Assembly: GCA_958295815.1 (NCBI GenBank)
Contig: OY282374.1
Span: forward strand, 4,926,682 to 4,990,681
Reading direction: 5' to 3'
Length of the DNA stretch: 64,000 nucleotides
DNA from: Candidatus Poribacteria bacterium
Lineage (GTDB): Bacteria; Poribacteria; WGA-4E; WGA-3G
In this document: positions 34,547 to 42,353 of the stretch, one piece after another
Layout of the letters: every line of letters begins with the position of its first letter
Position numbering within the stretch: position 1 is the stretch's first letter
Program-made: the position numbers and the translations under genes
The notes under the pieces: model-generated
Told to the model about the DNA's origin: nothing
The model's database searches: none
The model's input: the letters and a program-made list of their open reading frames with translations, nothing else

Positions 34547-35275
34547 TTAACGGTAGTTTTTAGGGAATCTTTTGGCAAGTCCTAAAGCAATCTCCTGCTG
34601 CGTTCGCTGGACGTTCTCAGCGCGTGAACCAGATTTGTGGAAAATGCTACTGGTACCGCCGACCAAAATATCGGCACCTGCGGACACCATTTTGGGGATA
34701 TTTTCAAAACTCACGTTGCCGTCAACTTCAATTGGTAGATTAATTCCGCGTTCGTCTAAGAAAGCGCGACATTCTGCTATTTTTCGGAGTGTTGCGGGTA
34801 CTACTTTCTGTCCTGCGAATCCGGGGTTCACAGTCATAATCAGCACAAAATCGAGCCGATCAAGAACGTAATCCAATGCAGAAAGCGGGGTTGCTGGATT
34901 AAGCGCGGCTCCCGCCTTGATGTCGTGTGCTTGGATTAGAGATAGTGTTCTATCAAGATGTGTTGCTGATTCAACATGAACGGCTATCTGCTGAACGCCA
35001 ATTTCTGCGACTGCGTCAACAAAGAAATCGTTGTTTTCCACCATGAGGTGGATGTCAAAAGGGCAGTCTGTTTTTGCGCGCAACTGCTGAATAAGTACGA
35101 GCCCAATGGGCATATTCGGGACGAAATGTGCGTCCATCAAATCGAAATGTAGCATGTCAACGCCAGCGGTTTCTAATTCCCGAATGTCGGCTTCTAAGTT
35201 GCATAAGTCGGCACACATCACTGACGGCGCGATGTGGATGTGCGGCTCTGAAGCTGCTGTATTCTCAACAGGCAA
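34547..35275 (-). CDS. rpe: Ribulose-phosphate 3-epimerase
   Basis: 242 aa. Interconverts D-ribulose-5-phosphate and D-xylulose-5-phosphate. Signature segments: IAPSVMCADLCNL, LHFDLMDAHFVPN (metal-binding His and Asp), DIHLMVENN, IMTVNPGFAGQKVV, IEVDGNVSFENI and AGADILVGGTSSIF. The usual IAPSILSADF reads IAPSVMCADL. The start is TTG 35275 with GGGAG about 8 nt upstream, and a near-perfect promoter lies at 35355-35383. It is probably the first gene of a unit with the two dehydrogenases. Confidence 0.94.
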   Translation of the reverse strand: MPVENTAASEPHIHIAPSVMCADLCNLEADIRELETAGVDMLHFDLMDAHFVPNMPIGLVLIQQLRAKTDCPFDIHLMVENNDFFVDAVAEIGVQQIAVHVESATHLDRTLSLIQAHDIKAGAALNPATPLSALDYVLDRLDFVLIMTVNPGFAGQKVVPATLRKIAECRAFLDERGINLPIEVDGNVSFENIPKMVSAGADILVGGTSSIFHKSGSRAENVQRTQQEIALGLAKRFPKNYR

Positions 35276-35354
35276 AATGGCACTCCCGTAGGGTCAAAAT
35301 TTCAGTCTTTAAACGCTAAGGTAGACTCGCAAATGAAGCCTTTTAACCTTTAAT

Positions 35355-35383
35355 AGTATAGCATAAAACGATAGGTTTGTCAA
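35355..35383 (-). promoter_or_regulatory. rpe: Sigma70-type promoter for rpe
   Basis: Minus strand: perfect TTGACA, a 17-bp spacer, TATACT, about 80 nt before the TTG start. Confidence 0.7.
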
Positions 35384-35545
35384 ATTTTTGCATGGAGAGC
35401 GGAGTCGGAGAGCAAAAGAATGGTTCCACATTGGACCCAATGGAATCCGCAGAGGGTAGGAACACGAAAAGCCCACATTCTCGCGGGTGGGAAGAACGGT
35501 CAATGTTGTAGCACATCGCCGCAGTGCGAACACAAGGAAAAAGGA

Positions 35546-37555
35546 TTACCAACTTCTGATCTCAGTGAACTCCGCAAAGGGTTTGTTTTGTAGATTCAAT
35601 TCTGGCGGTGGACTGATACCATTTGCCAAATTTCTCTTAATCCACAACCGCTGCAAGCGCGTTAGCCCGGCAAATGGACGCGTAGCAGAAATGCTATTTC
35701 GTCCCAGAGAGACCACTTCTAAGTTAACGAGATTTGTCAGCGGATTTAGATTAGGGTCTGTAAGATTTACAGGGACACGCCAGAAATTCGACTGCTCTGA
35801 TTGTGTTAAATTCACCACCGGATCTGAGTCTATTACCAAATTCTTGCCCATCTTAGGTTCTCTGAGATTGGTGCTATTGATGGCTCTGTGATTAGCGTTT
35901 TGCCACTCTTTTGTTAACGGAACACTGGCTATCAATCCAAGATCATCCCGAACCGTTGCCCGCATTGTGGGGTCGGACATTCGTGGTTCGGAAGACTGTG
36001 CTTGCTCTGTTGGCTCCCAGACATTATCGTATTTAAGGTCTGTGAGATTCAATCCTGCGAGTGGACTTAAATCTTTCACCGGATTCTCCTTAATCCACAG
36101 TGTCCGCAAGTTCACCAGTTCCGAAAGCGGATTGATATTTCCAATGTGGTTGTGTGTCAGGTCCAATGTTTCTAAACTCATCAGATTCGCAAGCGGACTT
36201 AGATCGCTTACGCGATTGTTAGCCAAATTCAGGTAGATAAGAGAAGTCAACGACCCCAGTGGAGATACGTCGGTTACTTGATTATTCCAGAGACTTAACC
36301 CGATTAGATTCGTTAGGTTCACCAGAGGTCTCAGATCTGTTATTTGATTACCACCTACATTGAGATCCATGAGGGAGGTGAGTGTAGCGAGAGGGCTTAA
36401 GTCGGTAATATGATTACCTTCACTACCTAAATGCAAATTCACCAAATTTCGGGCAAATTCCAAACCCTTTATATCCGTAATTCCTCTTCCACCGGCTTTT
36501 AGGCGGCGCAGCCCCTGCATCTCGTCCTTCGTTAGCGGAACATCTGCGGGAAGTGCGAGTGCTTCGCGAACTGCGGCACGCAATGCGGGGTCGGGCATCC
36601 ATCCCTCAGCCTGCTTTGAATACACCGACGCATCGGATGTTGAGGCTGTTTGAGAACCTTGTAAGCCAGCACCGATGGTTTTACGGGGCTTAGCTGCACG
36701 TCCACCTTGATTTCGGAATGCCTGTTTCGCGTGGGTCTCAAAAACGACAGGTGCGTCAATGATCTCAATGGTCGGTTCAGACGCTGCCTCAAGACTATAC
36801 GGTTTCTGGAAACGGACGAGGTATTGACTGCTTGTGCCGAAAAGTAGGGCAATTAGAAGAACAGCCGTGCCAAAAGCGAACCATGGAATGAAGGGTTTTG
36901 GCATCGGATGCGGTGTGGGACTGATATTAGCGACATGTCGCATAATGTTCTCGATGAGACTTGCTGGAACTGGTACGCCGCCGAGAACTTCTTGAATTAG
37001 GCGTTCTTGGTCGTCCTGTAAGTGTTTTCGTGCACGTCGGAGTCGACTGGAAATCGTGTTCACGGAGACACCTAAGAATTTGCTAATTTCTTTCGCTGTC
37101 ATTTCTCCGAGATAGTAGAGTGTCATGACGGTGCGTTGGCTTTCAGGAAGTCTTTGAAGGAGTCTTTTGGCACGTTCATAGCGATGCTCTGCGGCTTCTA
37201 TGTTGCGTTGTTCGCACTCATAGTGCATATACGCCGACTTCTCTATTTCTTTTGCAGACGTATCTTCTAAGGACTGCATCGTAGGTTTCTGCCTTTGAAG
37301 CCAATTAATACAGCGTCGACTTGCGATAACATAGAGCCAACCAGCAAACTGATTCGGATTCCTGAGCGTCGAGAGTTTTTTGTATGCTTGGAGGAAGGTG
37401 TCTTGTGTAATCTCTTCGGCGTAGTGAAAATCGCCAATCTTCCGCCATACGAGTGCATGAACGCTTTTTTGGTACTTCTGGACTAATATATTGAACGCTG
37501 CGTCATTGCCGGACAAAGTGTCCTGAATCAGTCGAACATCATTTTCTTTCTCCAT
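35546..37555 (-). CDS. ECF sigma factor fused through a membrane segment to leucine-rich repeats
   Basis: 669 aa. Residues 5-90 are sigma region 2 (LVQKYQKSVHALVWRKIGDFHYAEEITQDTF and FAGWLYVIASRRCINWLQRQ). Residues 125-180 are region 4 (LPESQRTVMTLYYLGEMTAKEISKFLGVSVNTISSRLRRARKHL). A single hydrophobic helix (about 224-246, PWFAFGTAVLLIALLFG) follows. Beyond it come a low-complexity linker, an LRR cap (MPDPALRAAVREALAL) and about six LRRs (345-500), then a poorer second cap and LRR set (about 545-660). The LRR part should face the periplasm. ATG 37555 has AGGAGG 8 nt upstream. An upstream motif at 37644-37678 is shared with the PD40 gene at 37746. Confidence 0.88.
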   Translation of the reverse strand: MEKENDVRLIQDTLSGNDAAFNILVQKYQKSVHALVWRKIGDFHYAEEITQDTFLQAYKKLSTLRNPNQFAGWLYVIASRRCINWLQRQKPTMQSLEDTSAKEIEKSAYMHYECEQRNIEAAEHRYERAKRLLQRLPESQRTVMTLYYLGEMTAKEISKFLGVSVNTISSRLRRARKHLQDDQERLIQEVLGGVPVPASLIENIMRHVANISPTPHPMPKPFIPWFAFGTAVLLIALLFGTSSQYLVRFQKPYSLEAASEPTIEIIDAPVVFETHAKQAFRNQGGRAAKPRKTIGAGLQGSQTASTSDASVYSKQAEGWMPDPALRAAVREALALPADVPLTKDEMQGLRRLKAGGRGITDIKGLEFARNLVNLHLGSEGNHITDLSPLATLTSLMDLNVGGNQITDLRPLVNLTNLIGLSLWNNQVTDVSPLGSLTSLIYLNLANNRVSDLSPLANLMSLETLDLTHNHIGNINPLSELVNLRTLWIKENPVKDLSPLAGLNLTDLKYDNVWEPTEQAQSSEPRMSDPTMRATVRDDLGLIASVPLTKEWQNANHRAINSTNLREPKMGKNLVIDSDPVVNLTQSEQSNFWRVPVNLTDPNLNPLTNLVNLEVVSLGRNSISATRPFAGLTRLQRLWIKRNLANGISPPPELNLQNKPFAEFTEIRSW

Positions 37556-37643
37556 GCGAGAACCTCCTATTGTCAAATGGACGTGTTGCATTCGCCAAAA
37601 GGTTTAATGAAAAAAATTATGTGATCACATCCATCATTATAAT

Positions 37644-37678
37644 GTTAAAGACACAATTTTTGGGTAGAAAGTGTGCAT
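37644..37678 (-). promoter_or_regulatory. Upstream motif shared by the sigma-LRR gene and the PD40 gene, copy 1
   Basis: Minus strand: ATGCACACTTTCTACCCAAA followed by AATTGTGTCTTTAAC, about 90 nt before the sigma-LRR start. A near copy precedes the neighbouring PD40 gene (38956-38995). No sigma70 boxes with good spacing are seen, so it may be the promoter recognised by this ECF factor (inference). Confidence 0.45.
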
Positions 37679-37745
37679 AATATAGAAAAAACGAAAAAAC
37701 CATAGAAGACAACATGGATTTTACAGGGACGCTTATTCTATTTCA

Positions 37746-38756
37746 CTACCTTTTTTCGGGAAGTCCGTTCTGTTTTACGCGACCCCACATTGCGGTTAAC
37801 AGCGCTGGTTGGGGAGAAACCTTCAACGCATAGGCAGGATCGAACCAATCCCCGCCAAAATTCCATATATTATCCGTCAACTGGATCTGAATGCCGCTGT
37901 TCACGTCGATTTTTAAGATCTGGTGTGCCCCGTTAATTGCCTGTGTATAAAGGACCTCTTGTCCATCTGGCGATAATTCAGGAGACCACGCATAAGGACC
38001 GGCTTCATCAACAAGTTGCTGGAGACCGATGCCGTTGCTATTGATAATGAAGATTGTATTTTTGTCCATCCATTCGTTGCGGTGCTGCCTATCCAAAACG
38101 ACTGCATGGTTGTTTCCAGAAAAGGCGAGCTTATCACCTGTCGCCGACCAAGATGGAAGACGTTGCCACTGTATCGCTTTGTTAGGTAGGAAATGTTTTC
38201 GGGCGCGTGTGCGGAGATTGACAAATGCAAGACGTTCATCTATACTGCAAGCGATTCCCGTCCCATCGGGCGACCACGCCGGATCAGTGGCATCCATAAC
38301 GAACTCATCTTCCTTTTGTTCCCCTAAAGTCGCAATGTAGATAGTAGACCTGGAACGATTCCAGTCCATAACACTATAAGCGATCTGTTTGCCATCGGGC
38401 GACCATGTTGGATTGTTTCTATTAATTTTTCTTTTCCTCTTGAAGACGCGTCGGATATTGGACCCATCAGGATCCATGAGATACAAGTCACGAACACCAC
38501 CGTCGCGATCGGAGACGAAAAGAATCTGTTCGCCGGTGGGAGACCAAACGGCTTGAAAATCATCTGCGGGATTTTGTGTTAAGTTCACCTGATCACTACC
38601 ATCTGCATTCATAATGTAGACTTCGTAATTCCCTTCACGGACGGAGGTAAACAATATTTTAGGGGTCGTTGGTGCCTTTGCGAAAAGCGGAGAAACGCTT
38701 ATATTCAGTACCAGCAGGTTAACTATGGCAAACACTAAGAATCGTATCGTTTTCAT
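37746..38756 (-). CDS. Exported PD40/TolB-like beta-propeller protein
   Basis: 336 aa. Signal peptide MKTIRFLVFAIVNLLVLNISVSPLFA. Six-bladed PD40-type repeats follow, with SPTGEQILFVSDRDG, WSPDGKQIAYSV, WSPDGTGIACS and LSPDGQEVLYT cores and NADGS/DPDGSN turns, as in TolB and related WD40-like propellers. It is not the TolB of the Tol-Pal system as far as the sequence shows, because the N-terminal TolB domain is absent. The end reads LLTAMWGRVKQNGLPEKR, matching the L-T-x-x-W tail found in three other exported proteins here. ATG 38756 has GAGGT 8 nt upstream. It may belong to the regulon of the adjacent ECF factor. Confidence 0.85.
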   Translation of the reverse strand: MKTIRFLVFAIVNLLVLNISVSPLFAKAPTTPKILFTSVREGNYEVYIMNADGSDQVNLTQNPADDFQAVWSPTGEQILFVSDRDGGVRDLYLMDPDGSNIRRVFKRKRKINRNNPTWSPDGKQIAYSVMDWNRSRSTIYIATLGEQKEDEFVMDATDPAWSPDGTGIACSIDERLAFVNLRTRARKHFLPNKAIQWQRLPSWSATGDKLAFSGNNHAVVLDRQHRNEWMDKNTIFIINSNGIGLQQLVDEAGPYAWSPELSPDGQEVLYTQAINGAHQILKIDVNSGIQIQLTDNIWNFGGDWFDPAYALKVSPQPALLTAMWGRVKQNGLPEKR

Positions 38757-39161
38757 GTTACGTACCTCATAAACGGTTTAGAGGAGTCTTTTGTTTTTTA
38801 ATACAAACAGTCTCTGAGACATCAGGAATCAGGGAAAGGCTGACTGGTTTACAAGTTTTGATTACAAACGACAAAACGAATTTTTATGTTCACTTTAAAG
38901 GAGCAGCAGTTAACAGCGACATTGTATAATCAGATGATTTGAAAATACCTTTGTTGTTAAAGTTAAGACACATCTTTGGGTTAGGAAATGTGCATCGTGT
39001 AAAAAAAATGAAGATATCTGGATTTTTTTAAGTGGAAGGGCGTACGTAATCGAGATGGATGGTTTTCGGGTGGTGCAATGCGTTTAGGGCGCGCGGTGGG
39101 ATGCTATCAAGGGCCTTCGTTTATAGTGGGTTATCAAAAAATCTCTTTGAGAATGCCCATA
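38757..39161. other. Gene-free 405-bp stretch upstream of the PD40 gene
   Basis: No ORF with a plausible start and coding pattern is seen. It contains copy 2 of the shared upstream motif and AT-rich sequence on the left. The right part (39000-39161) holds nothing that I can identify. Confidence 0.5.
38956..38995 (-). promoter_or_regulatory. Upstream motif shared by the sigma-LRR gene and the PD40 gene, copy 2
   Basis: Minus strand: ATGCACATTTCCTAACCCAA then AGATGTGTCTTAACTTTAAC, matching copy 1 at most positions. It lies about 200 nt before ATG 38756. Confidence 0.45.
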
Positions 39162-40199
39162 TCAGGAGCGCGACAAAGCCTCGCGAAACTGGACATCAAG
39201 ATCGTCAGGTGGGTCAAAAGGGATGTCAATCGGTTGGTGAGAGATCGCACTGGCATAGATACCCAAAACGGCATTGAACTGATGTAGTGCGAGTTTTAGA
39301 TTTGTTTCGACTGGGTGCGTATCGTCTTCACTCCAGTCGAACATCGCCTGTATGAGACGTGCTTGTGCAAGATCGTTGTTTTGACGGCATTCATCAGGCA
39401 TTGCTTTATGGATTTCTACGTTCTGTGTAGAAACGATCTGCCATCCGCCGAATTCTTCAAAGAGGACGTGCCCGTTTTCGCCATAGGCGGCAACGCGGCA
39501 GTGCTTGTAGATGGTATCATCATCCATGATACGTGGTGAAGTAAATCCCGTGTTCCAGAGCCCGTAGACCCCGTTTTCAAATAGGACTTGGCATGAACTT
39601 GTGTCGGGGGCAGGATAGTCGCTATCAAGCGACTCGGCACCGCTCGCAGTGCCGAAGACCCTGACGATAGGGGAATCGTTGTTTAAGGACATCGCCCAAT
39701 CGATAATATGGGTGCCTTGGGCGGTGAGGTTCATACCACACGAAAAATCTAAAAAGTTAATGCTTCCCAATTCACCATCTTGGACTGCCTTTCGACAACT
39801 GACGAGTCCCGGATGCCAGCGGAATTGTTTTCCGACCCCGAATTTTGTATCGGTTTGCGCTTCCAAATCGCACAGAAAACGCCAGTCTTCGGCACCACAG
39901 GCGATAGGTTTTTCGACGATGCACGCTGGTACGCCAAGTTCAGAGACCATCGGCATGAGTTCGCGCCATTGGTCGGGCATAGCGACAAGGTGGACGAGGT
40001 CGGGCTGCTCTGTTCGGAGCATCTGCTCAGCATCTGCGTAACCGGTGACGCCAAAGGTCTCGGCGAATTTCTGGCGTCGGGTTGTGTCCGAACGATTGGC
40101 ACACGCGACTAACTCGCCTTGCGGAATGTGTTGATAGGCATTTGCATGACCGTAGGCTCTACCGCCGCAGCCGATGATTGCGCTCCGATATTTTGTCAC
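39162..40199 (-). CDS. Gfo/Idh/MocA-family oxidoreductase
   Basis: 345 aa. The N-terminal Rossmann motif AIIGCGGRAYGHA, a VHLVAMPDQWR segment and the conserved VEKPIACGAEDW (EKP motif with the catalytic-site Lys) define the family, which oxidises or reduces sugars, inositols and derivatives with NAD(P). The C-terminal domain shows GVGKQFRWHPG and INFLDFSCGMNLTAQGTHIIDWAM (His near the substrate). No signal peptide. The start is GTG 40199 with AAGAGA upstream. Substrate unknown. Confidence 0.88.
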   Translation of the reverse strand: MTKYRSAIIGCGGRAYGHANAYQHIPQGELVACANRSDTTRRQKFAETFGVTGYADAEQMLRTEQPDLVHLVAMPDQWRELMPMVSELGVPACIVEKPIACGAEDWRFLCDLEAQTDTKFGVGKQFRWHPGLVSCRKAVQDGELGSINFLDFSCGMNLTAQGTHIIDWAMSLNNDSPIVRVFGTASGAESLDSDYPAPDTSSCQVLFENGVYGLWNTGFTSPRIMDDDTIYKHCRVAAYGENGHVLFEEFGGWQIVSTQNVEIHKAMPDECRQNNDLAQARLIQAMFDWSEDDTHPVETNLKLALHQFNAVLGIYASAISHQPIDIPFDPPDDLDVQFREALSRS

Positions 40200-40224
40200 T
40201 GTTGAAATCTCTTTTGAATGTTAG

Positions 40225-40245
40225 GGCGAGGTTAGAAACCCCGCC
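40225..40245. repeat. Dispersed hairpin repeat B (GGCGAGGTT-AGA-AACCCCGCC)
   Basis: A 9-bp stem with one A-C mismatch, followed by AGCG. A second, decayed copy follows at about 40269-40290 (GGTTAGAAAATCTCGCCAGC). Confidence 0.5.
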
Positions 40246-40306
40246 AGCGAAGATGCGTTAAAATTGGTTAGGTTAGAAAATCTCGCCAGCAATACAATTA
40301 GCAAGG

Positions 40307-41128
40307 CTAACGCTCGGATTTTACACTTGCCCAAACCGTCGTTAGGCGTCCTATTGGAGTAACAGGTGTAAACCCGAAGAGTTTACCGAGTCCTTGGTTC
40401 ATGATGTCATTGACATCGGCTTCACTCAAAGCAGTGTTAAAGACAGCGACATCGTCCATGAGACCCCATGCCGGCCGCTCACCCTCCATACCGCCGATCC
40501 GGAGTGCTTGTCCTGTTAATCCAAAAACGCCGCCGGTGTTGGATTCCGCGTCAACCTTACCGTCAATGTAAGCTATCATCTTTTTTCCATCATAAGTGAA
40601 GGCGATGTGATGCCATTTGTCATCGTTGACGAGCGTTGGACCAGCAACCCATGAGGGTGCGAGTTGCCCGCTGCCAATTTCTACCTTACCGTGACCGCCG
40701 CCTCTTCCGGGTCCGAAGATGTTCAACAGACAGGTATACTTGAAATTAATGATGGCATGGTCATCGTTACAGCATCCACCTAAAACGACTTTATCTTTTT
40801 TCTTCAGTTTCACCCATGTCGTCGTGGTATATTCTTCAGCACAACTGTCTAAACTTTTTGAAGTTTCGACCATTGCAATCTGAAATTCGTCATCACCTGA
40901 GAGGCTTAAAGCTTTATCAAACTTTCCATCATCCACCAATTCGGCACCTTTAAGCAATTCGGCATCATTGCCGTTATCGGAAGAATCGGGAGAGAGGTCT
41001 TTGTTATTCACCTCATCAAAGAGCCATACGCCAACGATGCTTTTTGGATCAATTGCTGCATCGCTCACAGCTGCGAATATTGCCAGGACAGCCATTAGAC
41101 AGACTATTGCTAAAATAGATAGTTTCCG
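40307..41128 (-). CDS. Exported LamG-domain protein with LTTVWASVK tail
   Basis: 273 aa. Signal peptide MRKLSILAIVCLMAVLAIFAAVSDA. One concanavalin A-like LamG domain: VGVWLFDEVNNKDLSPDSSDNGNDAELL opening, GKFDKALSLSGDDEF, TTTTWVKLK, DDKWHHIAFTYDGKKMIAYIDG, and GLMDDVAVFNTALSEADVNDIM. Such domains bind carbohydrate or protein. The tail is GRLTTVWASVKSER. I chose GTG 41128 because GGAGG precedes it by 8 nt; the ATG at 41146 lies upstream of that ribosome site. It is divergent from a second LamG gene at 41271. Confidence 0.85.
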   Translation of the reverse strand, partial: RKLSILAIVCLMAVLAIFAAVSDAAIDPKSIVGVWLFDEVNNKDLSPDSSDNGNDAELLKGAELVDDGKFDKALSLSGDDEFQIAMVETSKSLDSCAEEYTTTTWVKLKKKDKVVLGGCCNDDHAIINFKYTCLLNIFGPGRGGGHGKVEIGSGQLAPSWVAGPTLVNDDKWHHIAFTYDGKKMIAYIDGKVDAESNTGGVFGLTGQALRIGGMEGERPAWGLMDDVAVFNTALSEADVNDIMNQGLGKLFGFTPVTPIGRLTTVWASVKSER

Positions 41129-41164
41129 CACAGTCGTTTCCTCCATATTCTGAGATTATGCGAC

Positions 41165-41193
41165 ATCTTACTTTAATAAGGCTGGAAAGTCAA
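41165..41193 (-). promoter_or_regulatory. Sigma70-type promoter for the 40307-41128 LamG gene
   Basis: Minus strand: TTGACT, a 17-bp spacer, TAAGAT, about 37 nt before GTG 41128. Confidence 0.55.
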
Positions 41194-41270
41194 TAGAAAA
41201 AAAGCATGCAGCTTTGCGCCGAATCTGGTAAAATAGAACAGACAATACACAGTCATGGGAGGTGACAATC

Positions 41271-42056
41271 ATGAAAAACTTAACTGTTTTGATGCTTTTA
41301 GTAAGTATGCTTTTCTATTTCAATGTTGCTTGTGCAACTGCCGAAGTTGTGGGTGTATGGCTCTTTGACGAGGGCAATGGCAATACCGTCAAAGATGCCT
41401 CAGGAAACGGACATGACGGTGAGATTATTGGTGAGGTGGAATGGGTTGATGGGAAATTCGAGAAAGCACTTAAATTTGATGGCGGACATGTTCTCGTCCC
41501 ACATGACAACGTTATGAATCTCAGACAGTGGACAATGACGGAGTGGATAAAAGTGCCCAAAATTGTCGAACCGTACCAAGTTATCCTTGGCAAAGAAACG
41601 TGGCCAAATCGAAACTATACGATGTGGATTCGTCCGGGTGTCATGACGTTTGGGTTTACGCTCCCTGGAGGCGCACAAGACCTGCAAGTCGGTAGCAAAG
41701 AGGTTACTGATAATCAATGGCATTTTGTTGCGGGTGTGTATGATGAAAAGAACCTTATCCCCTACGTTGACGGCGAAGAATTTAATCCACGCGGTGCTGC
41801 CGGTAAACCAGCAACAAGCAACGCGCCATTGATTATCGGTGCGCAGGGACCTGATGGGAAAAACGGACCTCTGAAAGGCATCATTGACGAGGTTGCTGTT
41901 TATGATACAGCGTTGGATGAAGACGAACTTGAGGAGGTTATGGAGAGCCTCACAAAACAATTTCAAGCAGTGGAAGCAGCAGGAAAATTAACGGTGGCAT
42001 GGGGATATATTAAAGAGAGGTCTGTGGTCGGGATTCGGAGATCCCTCCTACAATGA
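41271..42056 (+). CDS. Exported LamG-domain protein whose C-terminus runs into a repeat
   Basis: 261 aa. Signal peptide MKNLTVLMLLVSMLFYFNVACA. One LamG domain: VGVWLFDEGNGNTVKDASGNGHDGEI, GKFEKALKFDGGHVLVPH, WTMTEWIKV, DNQWHFVAGVYDEKNLIPYVDG, and GIIDEVAVYDTALDEDELEEVM. The L-T-x-x-W tail is present (GKLTVAWGYIKER), but the frame continues SVVGIRRSLLQ, which is encoded by hairpin repeat A (42026-42052); the repeat then supplies the stop. ATG 41271 has GGGAGG 8 nt upstream; the GTG at 41262 overlaps that site. It is a paralogue of the divergent neighbour. Confidence 0.87.
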   Translation: MKNLTVLMLLVSMLFYFNVACATAEVVGVWLFDEGNGNTVKDASGNGHDGEIIGEVEWVDGKFEKALKFDGGHVLVPHDNVMNLRQWTMTEWIKVPKIVEPYQVILGKETWPNRNYTMWIRPGVMTFGFTLPGGAQDLQVGSKEVTDNQWHFVAGVYDEKNLIPYVDGEEFNPRGAAGKPATSNAPLIIGAQGPDGKNGPLKGIIDEVAVYDTALDEDELEEVMESLTKQFQAVEAAGKLTVAWGYIKERSVVGIRRSLLQ

Positions 42057-42155
42057 CCATCTCTGGTCGGGATTCGGAGATCCCTCCTACAAGTAGCAGT
42101 CAGCGGTCAGCCATCAGCGGTCAGAAAGAGTCGGGATTCGGAGATCCCTCCTACA
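42026..42155. repeat. Cluster of three hairpin A repeats plus TCAG-rich spacer
   Basis: Copies at 42026-42052, 42065-42091 and 42129-42155 share TCGGGATTCGGAGATCCC and TCCTACA exactly. Spacers of 12 and 37 bp differ in length and sequence; the second contains AGCAGTCAGCGGTCAGC and CATCAGCGGTCAG. The first copy encodes the end of the LamG protein. Confidence 0.8.
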
Positions 42156-42226
42156 GAATAATCGTTAAGATAAAAAAATAGTAGTGTTGCAAAAATTGAT
42201 GTAAACACAAAGTTTCAATTCTTCGT

Positions 42227-42255
42227 TTGCAATCAAGAATATATTAAGTTAATAT
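42227..42255 (+). promoter_or_regulatory. Possible promoter for the SprA-like gene
   Basis: TTGCAA, a 17-bp spacer, TAATAT, about 100 nt before GTG 42354. The match to consensus is moderate. Confidence 0.4.
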
Positions 42256-42353
42256 TCTGTATCACTGCAAACAGATTGTTCCCATAGGGCTTATCAACGC
42301 CACGATCTGGGTATCCACAGAAAAGCAGTAAATACGAAAAATCGGGAATATAC

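Noticed and set aside
37746..38756. TolB of the Tol-Pal system
   Set aside because: The N-terminal TolB domain is missing and no tolQRA or pal genes are nearby; only the propeller is shared.
42026..42155. Three near-identical repeats with spacers, superficially CRISPR-like
   Set aside because: Repeat units are hairpin A copies found singly elsewhere; spacers are 12 and 37 bp, one made of TCAG-rich repeats; no cas genes nearby.
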